From the NCBI GenBank assembly GCA_905213155.1, contig CAJMHI010000028.1, positions 1 to 25,685 of the forward strand: 25,685 nt of DNA. Reading direction: 5' to 3'. Position numbers and translations under genes: made by a program. Every line of letters begins with the position of its first letter. Positions within the stretch are counted from its first letter, which is position 1. This DNA is from an uncultured Acidaminococcus sp. Lineage in GTDB: Bacteria; Bacillota; Negativicutes; Acidaminococcales; Acidaminococcaceae. The notes under the pieces are model-generated. The model saw nothing but the letters and a program-made list of their open reading frames with translations. It searched no databases and was not told the origin of the DNA. Positions 1 through 6,698 of this stretch are shown here, in pieces.

Positions 1-55
1 TTTATTGGGTCACTTTTAACCGGCCAAATGGGTCAAAAATATTCCGGCCTTGACA
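1..55. mobile_element. Partial end of an IS21-family-like insertion sequence
   Basis: Two tandem, imperfect copies of a roughly 22-bp unit are visible. Each begins GGGTCA and ends CCGGCC (about 7-25 and 30-49), followed by TTGACA. Read from the other side the end is TGTCAAGGCCGGAA, so a terminal 5'-TG...CA-3' boundary would fall at 55. Repeated GGGTCA/CCGGCC-type motifs at the tips are typical of IS21-family ends. No transposase (istA/istB) is in view, because the element would lie left of the window. Identification is from memory of the family pattern only. Confidence 0.45.
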
Positions 56-465
56 ACTTTGAAACAACGATTCATTTCTTCACCATTTTTCCTTTATTTT
101 GAACTAAATTTATATCGTTTAATTTCGAAAGGATTGTCCCCCCCCGATGGACAAAGGACCTACTGTCACAAGCAAAATAGTAAATCCAATGTATCTACGC
201 ATTCTTCTTTCTATTCTGGGTGAAGAGGTTTACGTAGACTCCACTTTTTCGTGGCATTAATAGGTAGAGAAATTTAAAAAGCATTTTCTATAAATTGAAA
301 TTTATTACATTATTATGCAATTTGTAATCATAATCTTTGTTATTTTTATGTCTATTCATGATGTATATAGTCACTAGGTTCCCAATTTTAAACTTTCCAG
401 AGTATTATATTATTTTAAATTACACTTATTATCCATTAATTAATATCACCAATATTTATTTTGGC
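56..465. other. AT-rich stretch with no recognised gene
   Basis: I see no convincing coding region or RNA gene here. The stretch looks clearly more AT-rich than the rest of the window. The only structures noted are a C8 run at 138-145, within the loop-side of a 6-bp inverted repeat TTGTCC/GGACAA (134-139 and 149-154), and a small CCAC/GTGG hairpin at 241-254. It separates the probable IS end from the terminator of the leftward operon. Confidence 0.5.
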
Positions 466-495
466 AAAAAAAAGACAGAGAGCACTATTGCTCCC
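466..495 (-). terminator. Rho-independent terminator of the leftward hicAB operon
   Basis: Read on the minus strand, GGGAGCA (495-489), loop ATAG, TGCTCTC (484-478) gives a 7-bp stem with one G-U pair, then a short TGTC and a run of eight T (473-466). It lies about 145 bp past the hicB stop, which is the only candidate upstream operon. Confidence 0.7.
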
Positions 496-641
496 TATTC
501 ATAAGGAATATATGAAATTAAGCCTGTCACTATATTCGGTGCGGTTGTACTACGTTTTTACGCAATCAAATCTCCAACCCATGCTCCTTGGCAATCTGGC
601 GTAATTCCGTTTCTGGTAATTTTGTCAACACCGTAACGCTA

Positions 642-1007
642 TTATGCGTGTTTAGTAATAGCGTTATTTTCTGACAGTAGATACACACAATATTGATTCA
701 AGCTGATTCCTTCTCGTTTAGCGTGTTCTGCTAAGTTCTTATGCAAGCTTTTGGGTAAGCGCAATTTAAACTGTCCAGAATAATCCTCTATTTTTGCTGG
801 TTCTGGAATGGGATATCCATCCTCCAGTGCAGCCAATAACCACTCTTTTTTTGCATTATTAATATTTTTAAGAGCCTGTTCGGCTGTCTCCCCACAAGAT
901 AAACACCCTGGCAATTCTGGGATTGTTACCGAATACCCACCTGCCTCCGTGTCTTCATAAAGTTCAATTCGATAAGGAAGTGAAAGATAATAGTCCAGTT
1001 TTTTCAT
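642..1007 (-). CDS. hicB: HicB-family antitoxin
   Basis: This 121-residue protein has the two-part layout of HicB. An N-terminal partial RNase-H-like fold (about residues 9-55) carries YRIELYEDTEAGGYSV, IPELPGCLSCGET and EQALKNINNAKKEW. A C-terminal ribbon-helix-helix-like DNA-binding part (about 80-115) carries KLRLPKSLHKNLAEHAKREG and LNQYCVYLLSENN. In the family HicB neutralises the HicA mRNA interferase and represses the operon. Its ATG overlaps the end of hicA by 4 bp, so the order is toxin then antitoxin, usual for hicAB. No separate hicA promoter was seen, so the pair appears co-transcribed with the two-component system upstream. A coding-like tail in another frame (566-641) follows the stop and may be a lost C-terminus. 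Confidence 0.9.
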   Translation of the reverse strand: MKKLDYYLSLPYRIELYEDTEAGGYSVTIPELPGCLSCGETAEQALKNINNAKKEWLLAALEDGYPIPEPAKIEDYSGQFKLRLPKSLHKNLAEHAKREGISLNQYCVYLLSENNAITKHA

Positions 1008-1237
1008 TTCTTTTCCACCTCTTCTCGCAGTACTACGTTACGTACCATTTCTACATAAATCCGCTTAATTGGATTATGGGCTGGAATCGTTATTGGTGCG
1101 CATCCAGCCTTACGAAACGTATGATGACTACTACCGCCACGGGGATTTTTTTCTACATACCCATAAGCGACAAGAATCTTCTTTAATTCTTCATACTGCA
1201 TGTCAATTGGCAAGGTATATAATCGGCTAATAATCAA
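1004..1237 (-). CDS. hicA: HicA-family mRNA interferase toxin
   Basis: HicA toxins are small double-stranded-RNA-binding-fold ribonucleases that cleave mRNA, with a catalytic histidine in a G-S-H-H motif. Here 'RGGSSHHTFRKAG' (about residues 34-46) supplies that histidine, followed by the conserved 'ITIPAHNPIKRIYVEMV' strand-helix. The start is a TTG at 1237 that overlaps the kinase stop (TTGA). The first ATG (1201) would cut off 'YTLPIDMQYEELKKIL', which matches the usual N-terminus of the family ('LPxDxxYxELxKIL'), so TTG is preferred. No good Shine-Dalgarno sequence is visible, suggesting translational coupling to the kinase. Linkage to a histidine kinase is unusual for a toxin gene. Confidence 0.88.
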   Translation of the reverse strand: MIISRLYTLPIDMQYEELKKILVAYGYVEKNPRGGSSHHTFRKAGCAPITIPAHNPIKRIYVEMVRNVVLREEVEKK

Positions 1238-2487
1238 AACTTCACGCCAAAGGTAATAATGCCATCCTTAAAATGCACCATAATTTCCCCGCCCAGAAGC
1301 CGTACTGCTTCCTGTGCCATGGACAGACCGATGCCATAGCCCTGCTGGTTACTATTATGGGACTCATCCCCCCGGTAAAACCGCTCAAAGAAATGCGTAT
1401 AGTCCATAGTGGCACCATTTTCATAGGAATTGGACACACTAGCGGAAAAGCGCCCGTTACTGCCTGTTAAGATAGCCGTGATGGTGCCTTTTTCGTCGCA
1501 GTATTTGGCTGCATTATCCATTAGAATCGTAAAAACCTCATACAAATATTTTTCATTGGACTGTGCCAAAATCCCCTCCGGGATTTCCTGCACCAGCGTT
1601 TTCTTCTGGCCCTTAACTAAAGGAGCAAAAGATTCCACGGCTTCATGAAAAACATGGCTGATATCCACCTGGCTTTTTTCCAGTGTCTGCTGTGCTTTTT
1701 CCCCCAGTTTGGCCAGCATGATCAGCTCGTTAATTAACCGGGTCACCCGCTGCACCTGAAAAAGGATATTATCCGTCCACTGGCTTTTGCCATTAATCAG
1801 CTCCATGGCTTCTGCGTTAGCGGAAATAATGGCCACAGGGGTCTTGAGTTCGTGCCCCGCATTGGTGATAAAGCGCTTCTGGTTGTCCATATTTTCCACA
1901 AAAGGATGGATGGCCCAATTGCACAAAAGCAAAAGAATACCCATATAGAGCAACACGCAGATGAGGCCAAAGCGAAGGGAATACCGCATAAATCCTTCTA
2001 CAGCTGCCACATCCCGGGTACAATCCAGGACCACTACGATTTTGCTGTCATCGCTGGCCGTGCGGATGGAATAAGCATAGCTGGCCCGGTCCCGTTTGAA
2101 CATGCCCCAGTCTGCCACTTCCTCTGAAAGGTGTTTGGCCGTCTCCAAGGCTTCTACTTCCGTAAAAGCAGAAATATTGGACAAATTTAACCGTTTGAAC
2201 TGCCCCTTGCGGTCCATAATAACGCTAAAATACCGGATCTGATGGGCAAATTCCGGGGTATCATTGTACCAGTCCGAATCCGTCAGCCATCCATCTGCCA
2301 CGGCAGGCTGCGTTTGGGGCATGATCCCGTTATTCTGGCTGATGACCGTGAGCAGATGATCCACTTCTGACCGCATTTTCATATACCCGATGGTATTGAT
2401 GAGTCCCAGTGCCCCAGTTAGGATAATCACGACTGCAATAAACGCCATCAGGATAAATTTACGCCGCAGGCGCCGGATCATATCCAT
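1234..2487 (-). CDS. Sensor histidine kinase
   Basis: This is a membrane histidine kinase of 417 residues. It has an N-terminal basic stretch, TM1 (about 11-33), an extracytoplasmic sensor region of roughly 130 residues, TM2 (about 172-192), a DHp helix with H212 in 'FITNAGHELKTP', an ATP-binding N box 'DNAAKY' (about 324-329) and a G box 'GYGIGL' (383-388). Only about 13 residues separate TM2 from the DHp helix, so no HAMP domain is present. The sensor region has no domain I recognise, so the signal is unknown. The gene starts 8 bp after the response regulator stop and overlaps hicA by 4 bp. The pair presumably phosphorylates and controls the regulator encoded just upstream. Confidence 0.95.
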   Translation of the reverse strand: MDMIRRLRRKFILMAFIAVVIILTGALGLINTIGYMKMRSEVDHLLTVISQNNGIMPQTQPAVADGWLTDSDWYNDTPEFAHQIRYFSVIMDRKGQFKRLNLSNISAFTEVEALETAKHLSEEVADWGMFKRDRASYAYSIRTASDDSKIVVVLDCTRDVAAVEGFMRYSLRFGLICVLLYMGILLLLCNWAIHPFVENMDNQKRFITNAGHELKTPVAIISANAEAMELINGKSQWTDNILFQVQRVTRLINELIMLAKLGEKAQQTLEKSQVDISHVFHEAVESFAPLVKGQKKTLVQEIPEGILAQSNEKYLYEVFTILMDNAAKYCDEKGTITAILTGSNGRFSASVSNSYENGATMDYTHFFERFYRGDESHNSNQQGYGIGLSMAQEAVRLLGGEIMVHFKDGIITFGVKF

Positions 2488-2495
2488 AGGATGCC

Positions 2496-3170
2496 TCAGC
2501 TTTCCATTTCCACCAGCCGGTAGGCACCGTTGCGCTGCCCGTCAATGGTCAGACTGCCTCCGATGGCCTGGAGTTTTTCCCGCAGATAGGACACATAAAT
2601 CCATACGATCCCCTGATCTTCCCCCGTTTCATCCTTCCATACATGGTCAAATAAAACCTGGGTATCCACTTTTTTCCCGGGATGGAGCATAAAATACTTC
2701 ATCAACTGGGTTTCTTTGCTGGATAGCCGCACCGCCGACTTACTGGAAAGCTCCCCTTCCGCACAGTCCAGCGTTACGCTGCCCTGTTGCAAGCGATCCT
2801 GTCCAAATTCTTTTTGCCGCCGCAATAAGCTGCGCAAACGAGCCAAGAGTTCCCCCATGGCAAACGGTTTGGTAAGATAATCATCGGCACCTGCATCCAG
2901 GCCCTGAATCCTGTCATCCACTTCGGCTTTGGCTGTCAGCATAATAACCGGGGTACGGTCCCCCTCCTGCCGCAATTCCTTAATCGCCGTAATACCATCT
3001 TTAACGGGCATCATAATATCAAAAACCATGGCGTCATATACGTTTTCCCGGGCAAGACCCTGGGCGATGGCGCCATTTGCTGCGGTATCCACTTCATAGC
3101 CTGCGTGTTCCATAACGGCCTTGAGGGCCATGGACATTGCTTGTTCATCTTCTGCTACCAAAATTTTCAT
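2496..3170 (-). CDS. OmpR/PhoB-family response regulator
   Basis: This 224-residue DNA-binding response regulator has an N-terminal receiver domain with acidic E7-D8-E9, phospho-acceptor D51 ('VFDIMMPVKDG'), T79 and K101 ('YLTKPF'). It is followed by a winged-helix Trans_reg_C domain (about 130-222) with 'LSSKETQLMKYFMLHPGKKV' and a C-terminal 'DGQRNGAYRLVEME', which aligns with the usual 'RGVGYRL' wing. Its ATG overlaps the TGA of the alarmone synthetase (ATGA), so it should be translated in coupling with it. It is likely the cognate partner of the adjacent kinase. Targets are unknown. Confidence 0.95.
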   Translation of the reverse strand: MKILVAEDEQAMSMALKAVMEHAGYEVDTAANGAIAQGLARENVYDAMVFDIMMPVKDGITAIKELRQEGDRTPVIMLTAKAEVDDRIQGLDAGADDYLTKPFAMGELLARLRSLLRRQKEFGQDRLQQGSVTLDCAEGELSSKSAVRLSSKETQLMKYFMLHPGKKVDTQVLFDHVWKDETGEDQGIVWIYVSYLREKLQAIGGSLTIDGQRNGAYRLVEMES

Positions 3171-3787
3171 TGGTCCGCCTCCCTGATCAAATTCCGAATG
3201 GTCTGCATGGACAGGTCACAGGCTGCCAGTTCATCTGCGCAGCGCTTGAGTTCCTGCCCGATAAGTTCCGCATTCTGGATATGGTGTTTATATTTCATTT
3301 GGTGCTCCAGACTGGCCCAGGAATCCATGGCTAGCGTCCGCAGCTGAATTTCTGCATAAAAAATCCCCGGCGTCTTTCCTTCCACGTCGGCAAATGGTTT
3401 TTCCATTTCTAAGATAACATGGTAGGAACGATAACCATTGGGTTTTACGTGATGGATATAGTCTTTTTCTTCCACAATGGTACAGCCCGGGATCTTCCGT
3501 AAATACTGTAAATTAAGAGGAATATCGTTTAAAAACCGGCACACAATCCGCACCCCGATGGCGTCATGAATTTCCTTGAGGGCAGAATGTACCGTAAGCG
3601 GCAGGTTTTTCCGCTTGCATTTATCTTCCATGCTGGCAGCGGATTTAATCCGGCTTGTCAAATGCTCATAGGCATTTTCTCCGCATGCTTGTTTTACTGC
3701 TTCGTTATAGGCTTCGATGGCCCCCAGCAGATCGTTCTGCACTTGTTCCAGAACAGGGCGCCAGTCCTCGTATTGATTTCCCAGCAC
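3167..3787 (-). CDS. Small alarmone synthetase (RelQ/RelP-like GTP pyrophosphokinase)
   Basis: This is a single-domain RelA/SpoT-type nucleotidyltransferase of 206 residues, without the hydrolase, TGS or ACT domains of long Rel proteins. Family motifs seen are 'SRIKSAASMEDKCKRK' (45-60), 'HDAIGVRIVCRF' (74-85, D75 the metal ligand), 'VKPNGYRSYHVIL' (114-126) and 'EIQLRT' (146-151, catalytic E147), then W157. Members transfer pyrophosphate from ATP to GDP or GTP to make (p)ppGpp in the cytosol. The start is GTG at 3787, placed by AGGAGG at 3800-3795 with a 7-nt spacer. It is the first gene of the operon with the two-component system and hicAB, which suggests alarmone synthesis is tied to that signalling pair. 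RelP and RelQ cannot be told apart here. Confidence 0.9.
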   Translation of the reverse strand: MLGNQYEDWRPVLEQVQNDLLGAIEAYNEAVKQACGENAYEHLTSRIKSAASMEDKCKRKNLPLTVHSALKEIHDAIGVRIVCRFLNDIPLNLQYLRKIPGCTIVEEKDYIHHVKPNGYRSYHVILEMEKPFADVEGKTPGIFYAEIQLRTLAMDSWASLEHQMKYKHHIQNAELIGQELKRCADELAACDLSMQTIRNLIREADQ

Positions 3788-3818
3788 GCCGGCCCCTCCT
3801 TTGTGTTTTATTAGTTAC

Positions 3819-3847
3819 AGCATAACATATTTTCGCAAGGGTAGCAA
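3819..3847 (-). promoter_or_regulatory. Promoter of the alarmone synthetase operon
   Basis: On the minus strand TTGCTA (3847-3842) and TATGCT (3824-3819) are separated by exactly 17 nt. It lies about 32 bp upstream of the GTG start of the alarmone synthetase, leaving room for its Shine-Dalgarno site. It diverges from the promoter at 3919-3948. Confidence 0.6.
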
Positions 3848-3918
3848 TGAAATCTTACGGCCGGGATAACGCTCCGATTGTCTTAAATACCCGCTTAGCT
3901 TCTTTCTAAAACCAGTCT

Positions 3919-3948
3919 TTGACACAGCCTGTTATCCTACCGTATAAT
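3919..3948 (+). promoter_or_regulatory. Strong sigma-70-type promoter for the AdoMetDC-like operon
   Basis: A perfect TTGACA (3919-3924), an 18-nt spacer and a perfect TATAAT (3943-3948) lie about 40 bp before the first gene of the rightward operon. This is the best consensus promoter in the window, implying strong constitutive transcription. Confidence 0.85.
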
Positions 3949-3988
3949 AGGAACGAACAGCAAACAAATCCCAGAGGAGGGAATGCTA

Positions 3989-4462
3989 TTGATCGGAAAA
4001 GGAACCCAGGCGGCGCTGGACATGTACCGTTGTCTGGAAGACGTTATCTGCGACAAAGAACGTATCAAGGACATTATGGAAAGCGCAGCGGATCGCTTCA
4101 ACCTGAAAGAACTGGCCCTGTACTCCACGGAAAATGAAGACGGGGATGATTACTGCTTCATCATGCTCTGTACCTGCGGACATATCTTTCTCCACATTTT
4201 CCCCAGCTATGGCTACGTGGGCGGAGATATCTTTATTTTGGATGGCAGCTGCAATCCAGAAGCCGCCGCCACCTACCTGCGCAAGGAATTTGACCCGGAT
4301 CAGGCCAAAGTGACGACGCTCATCCGGGGCGATGCAGATATCAAGGATATGAAGCCCCGTCGCAAGAAAAACATCAAGACCATCCGCAAAGCCAAAAACG
4401 CAGGAGCCAAGCTGAAAAAACTGGTGCTCAATCAGAAAAAAGAGGCTCAGCAGGAACTATGA
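3989..4462 (+). CDS. AdoMet-decarboxylase-fold protein lacking the pyruvoyl serine (putative pseudoenzyme)
   Basis: Residues are numbered from ATG 3983. The protein follows the layout of class Ib S-adenosylmethionine decarboxylase (SpeH): 'QAALDMYRC' (9-17) matches the usual 'HLILDLYGC', 'MLCTCGHIFLHIFPSYGYVGG' (61-81) matches 'LLAESHISIHTWPEYGYAAV', and 'VTTLIRGD' matches the last strand. The serine that self-cleaves into the pyruvoyl group (Ser63 in Thermotoga) is Gly66. The preceding Glu is Cys65, the Glu of 'WPE' is Ser75, and catalytic Cys83 corresponds to Leu86. The processing His (His68) is kept as His71. So decarboxylation and self-processing look impossible. Residues about 124-153 form a strongly basic tail. 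AGGAGG (3975-3980) is only 2 nt from ATG 3983 but 8 nt from TTG 3989, so TTG is the likelier start. The real role is unknown. Confidence 0.75.
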   Translation: MIGKGTQAALDMYRCLEDVICDKERIKDIMESAADRFNLKELALYSTENEDGDDYCFIMLCTCGHIFLHIFPSYGYVGGDIFILDGSCNPEAAATYLRKEFDPDQAKVTTLIRGDADIKDMKPRRKKNIKTIRKAKNAGAKLKKLVLNQKKEAQQEL

Positions 4463-5157
4463 AGAACTACCTACTTTGGGATATCGACGGCACATTGATG
4501 CTCACCAATTATGCAGGTGTGGCAGCCCTGAAAGAAGCCTTGCAAAAAATCTACGGGTTGAAAGATTTTGAGTTCACCTTTGGCATGAGCGGGCGCACGG
4601 ACCGGTATATCGCCCGCAAGGCCATTGAAGGCATTAAAGGCAGCTGGACGCCGGAAGAAAGTGAGCGGATGCTGGAATTTTATGCCACGCTCCTTCCCGC
4701 TTCTCTTTCAAGGAAAAAAGGACACCTGCTCCCCCATGTGAAGGAGTGTCTTGCCTGGGCTAAGGCAAATCCACAGGTAAAATCTGTACTGCTTACAGGC
4801 AATTGTGAGCCTGCTGCCCATGCCAAGCTGGCCCATTTCGGAATAGAAAACTATTTTGACTATGACTTAAGCGCCTTTGGAGAGATCAGCGAACTGCGGG
4901 ATGACCTGTCCATCGCTTTGTGGAAAAAATTACAAGCAGCGGATCCTGCGGTCCGTCCAGAAGACCTTATCATTATCGGGGATACGCCCCACGACATTCG
5001 CTGTGCCCATGCTATTGGTGCCCGCAGTCTGATTGTGCTTACCGGCAGTGTCTATAAAAAAGAGCAGCTGGAAGCGGAGCATCCCTGGAAAATTATCCCG
5101 GAACTTCCAGAAAATCCGGAAGCATTGCTCCATCTTGTGAAAGAAGAGAATTCATGA
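4459..5157 (+). CDS. HAD-superfamily phosphatase (Gph-like)
   Basis: This 232-residue HAD hydrolase has motif I 'DIDGTL' (D8, D10), an alpha-helical cap with 'FGMSGRTDRYIARKAI', motif II 'VLLTGN', a motif III lysine around 'LWKKL', and motif IV 'IIIGDTPHDIRCAHAIGA'. Such proteins hydrolyse phosphate esters with Mg2+ in the cytosol. The substrate cannot be read from the sequence, although the motif pattern is closest to phosphoglycolate-phosphatase-type members. The ATG overlaps the end of the AdoMetDC-like gene and its own stop overlaps the start of the pentapeptide gene, 4 bp in each case, so the three are almost certainly one operon. A second HAD gene lies at 5933-6580 on the other strand. 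Confidence 0.9.
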   Translation: MKNYLLWDIDGTLMLTNYAGVAALKEALQKIYGLKDFEFTFGMSGRTDRYIARKAIEGIKGSWTPEESERMLEFYATLLPASLSRKKGHLLPHVKECLAWAKANPQVKSVLLTGNCEPAAHAKLAHFGIENYFDYDLSAFGEISELRDDLSIALWKKLQAADPAVRPEDLIIIGDTPHDIRCAHAIGARSLIVLTGSVYKKEQLEAEHPWKIIPELPENPEALLHLVKEENS

Positions 5158-5900
5158 AAAAAATTTTGTTTTGTTTGACCGTGCTGCTGGCCGTGCTACA
5201 TACGGTTCCTGCCCTGGCGTTTCGGCAAGAAGACGTGAATACCCTGCGCAGTACCGGTTCCTGTCCCGGCGGGGATCTGCGGGGTGCTTATCTCCGCAAT
5301 GCAGATCTGACCCATGCGAATCTGGCTAATGCAGACTTAAGCTATGCCGACTTGCAAAGTGCCGTATTGGAAGAAGCCAATTTATCCGGTGCCACACTCC
5401 TAAAGGCCAATCTGCGCAACGCCTATATGGCAGGCGCCAATCTGGATCATGCGGATCTAACCAGTGCAACTATGGCTCACACAGTATTAAACCGTGCGTC
5501 GCTGGTAGGCGTCACGGCGTACCGGACGAGCTTCTCCCATGCGTTGCTCACATTTGCCAACCTGTACACGGCGGATCTCAGGGAAAGTAATTTCGATTAT
5601 GCCAACGGCGCTATGTCCAACTTTTATTCGGCCAATCTGGCCAGAAGCTGGCTGTTTTCTACACAGCTCCGCAGTGCCAATTTTACCAGCGCCAATCTCT
5701 ATGACGCCCGGATGCAGAAAGCCAGCCTGGTAGATGTTAATTTTAAAAACGCCAATTTGATGAACGCCGTACTGGAAGAAGCCAATTTATCCAAAGCCAA
5801 TTTAACCGGTGCCAACCTGGAAAATGCGGATCTCTCCCGCAGCCAGATGGAAGATACCAAATTTACCAGCGCAGAATTGCGGGATGTGTATCGGAAGTAA
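5154..5900 (+). CDS. Secreted pentapeptide-repeat protein
   Basis: This 248-residue protein starts with a signal peptide (MKKI, then a hydrophobic core, cleavage probably after 'PALA', residues 19-22). After a short linker ending 'TGSCPGGDLRG', tandem pentapeptides of the A(D/N)LXX type run from about residue 42 to the C-terminus ('ADLTHANLANADLSYADL', 'ANLTGANLENADLS'), with a less regular middle. Such repeats fold into a right-handed quadrilateral beta-helix. Known intracellular members mimic DNA and protect gyrase, but export argues against that here. No lipobox is evident, so a soluble periplasmic or extracytoplasmic protein is likely. It is the last gene of the operon and is followed at once by a terminator. 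Function is unknown. Confidence 0.9.
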   Translation: MKKILFCLTVLLAVLHTVPALAFRQEDVNTLRSTGSCPGGDLRGAYLRNADLTHANLANADLSYADLQSAVLEEANLSGATLLKANLRNAYMAGANLDHADLTSATMAHTVLNRASLVGVTAYRTSFSHALLTFANLYTADLRESNFDYANGAMSNFYSANLARSWLFSTQLRSANFTSANLYDARMQKASLVDVNFKNANLMNAVLEEANLSKANLTGANLENADLSRSQMEDTKFTSAELRDVYRK

Positions 5901-5901
5901 A

Positions 5902-5935
5902 AAATTAGGATGCTTGATGCATCCTAATTTTTTTA
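5902..5935. terminator. Bidirectional terminator between convergent genes
   Basis: A perfect 12-bp inverted repeat (5902-5913 and 5919-5930) with a 5-nt loop is followed by T7 on the plus strand (5928-5934) and preceded by an A run that gives T's on the minus strand. It sits between the pentapeptide-repeat gene stop and the stop of the leftward phosphatase, which it overlaps by 3 bp. Confidence 0.9.
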
Positions 5936-6580
5936 TACCAGTTTTGCAATTTCTTCAGGACGATCCACCAAAAACGTGGGGTTTAGCGCCGCTAAATCTT
6001 CCCTATCCCGAAAGCCCCAGCTGACTAAGATACAGTCCAAGCCGGCCCGGTCCGCCGTTTCTTTATCGACTTCTGAATCTCCTACATACACCGCTTCCTG
6101 CGGGTCCACGTTCAGCTCCTTCAGTGCCGCCAATACCGTATCCGGAGCAGGTTTGCATTTGACCAGAGGACTTTCCCCAATGGCTGTGGAAATGGTATCT
6201 GGAAAATACAGCCGGGCCAATTCTTTTACCGCCGGCTGGGTCTTATTGGAGACGATGGCCATTTTAATGCCCCGCCGCTGCAATTCTCCTAAAAGTTCCG
6301 GAATCCCGTCATAGGGTTTGGTATCCACATTACAATGGGCAATATAATACTTGCGAAAGTACAAAAACATCTCCTGAAATTGCGTCTTGGTCACATGGGG
6401 CGGCAGACTGAGCCTGAGCGTTTGTTCCAGCCCGTTTCCCAGCACACGGCGCACCTGCAAGGCTGTTTTCTTTGGATAATGGAATTTGGATAGCACCGCA
6501 TTGACGGCTTCTGTCAGGTCAGCCAGTGTATCCAGCAGCGTCCCATCCAGATCAAACAATACCGCTTCATAGTTTTTCAT
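5933..6580 (-). CDS. gph: HAD phosphatase, phosphoglycolate phosphatase-like
   Basis: This 215-residue HAD subfamily IA hydrolase has motif I 'LFDLDGTLLDT' (D10, D12), the four-helix cap with 'LGNGLEQTLRLSLP', motif II 'IVSNK', a motif III lysine in 'LVKCKPAPDTV' and motif IV 'YVGDSEVDKETADRAG'. The cap and the 'GDSEVD' signature are those of phosphoglycolate phosphatases, which salvage 2-phosphoglycolate from DNA repair, though pyrophosphatase (PpaX-like) or other sugar-phosphate activity cannot be excluded. It appears monocistronic: a purine-rich ribosome site lies just before the ATG and the stop lies inside the shared terminator. The symbol is tentative. Confidence 0.85.
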   Translation of the reverse strand: MKNYEAVLFDLDGTLLDTLADLTEAVNAVLSKFHYPKKTALQVRRVLGNGLEQTLRLSLPPHVTKTQFQEMFLYFRKYYIAHCNVDTKPYDGIPELLGELQRRGIKMAIVSNKTQPAVKELARLYFPDTISTAIGESPLVKCKPAPDTVLAALKELNVDPQEAVYVGDSEVDKETADRAGLDCILVSWGFRDREDLAALNPTFLVDRPEEIAKLV

Positions 6581-6698
6581 GCAATCCCTTCCCTTTGTGC
6601 CTGTGATTTGATAGTTGCCTTTATCATATCACATTTGCCGGGAAACGTTTTCTTACTTTTTGGGAGAAAGTTATAAACGGTATGCTTCAGTTATTTTA

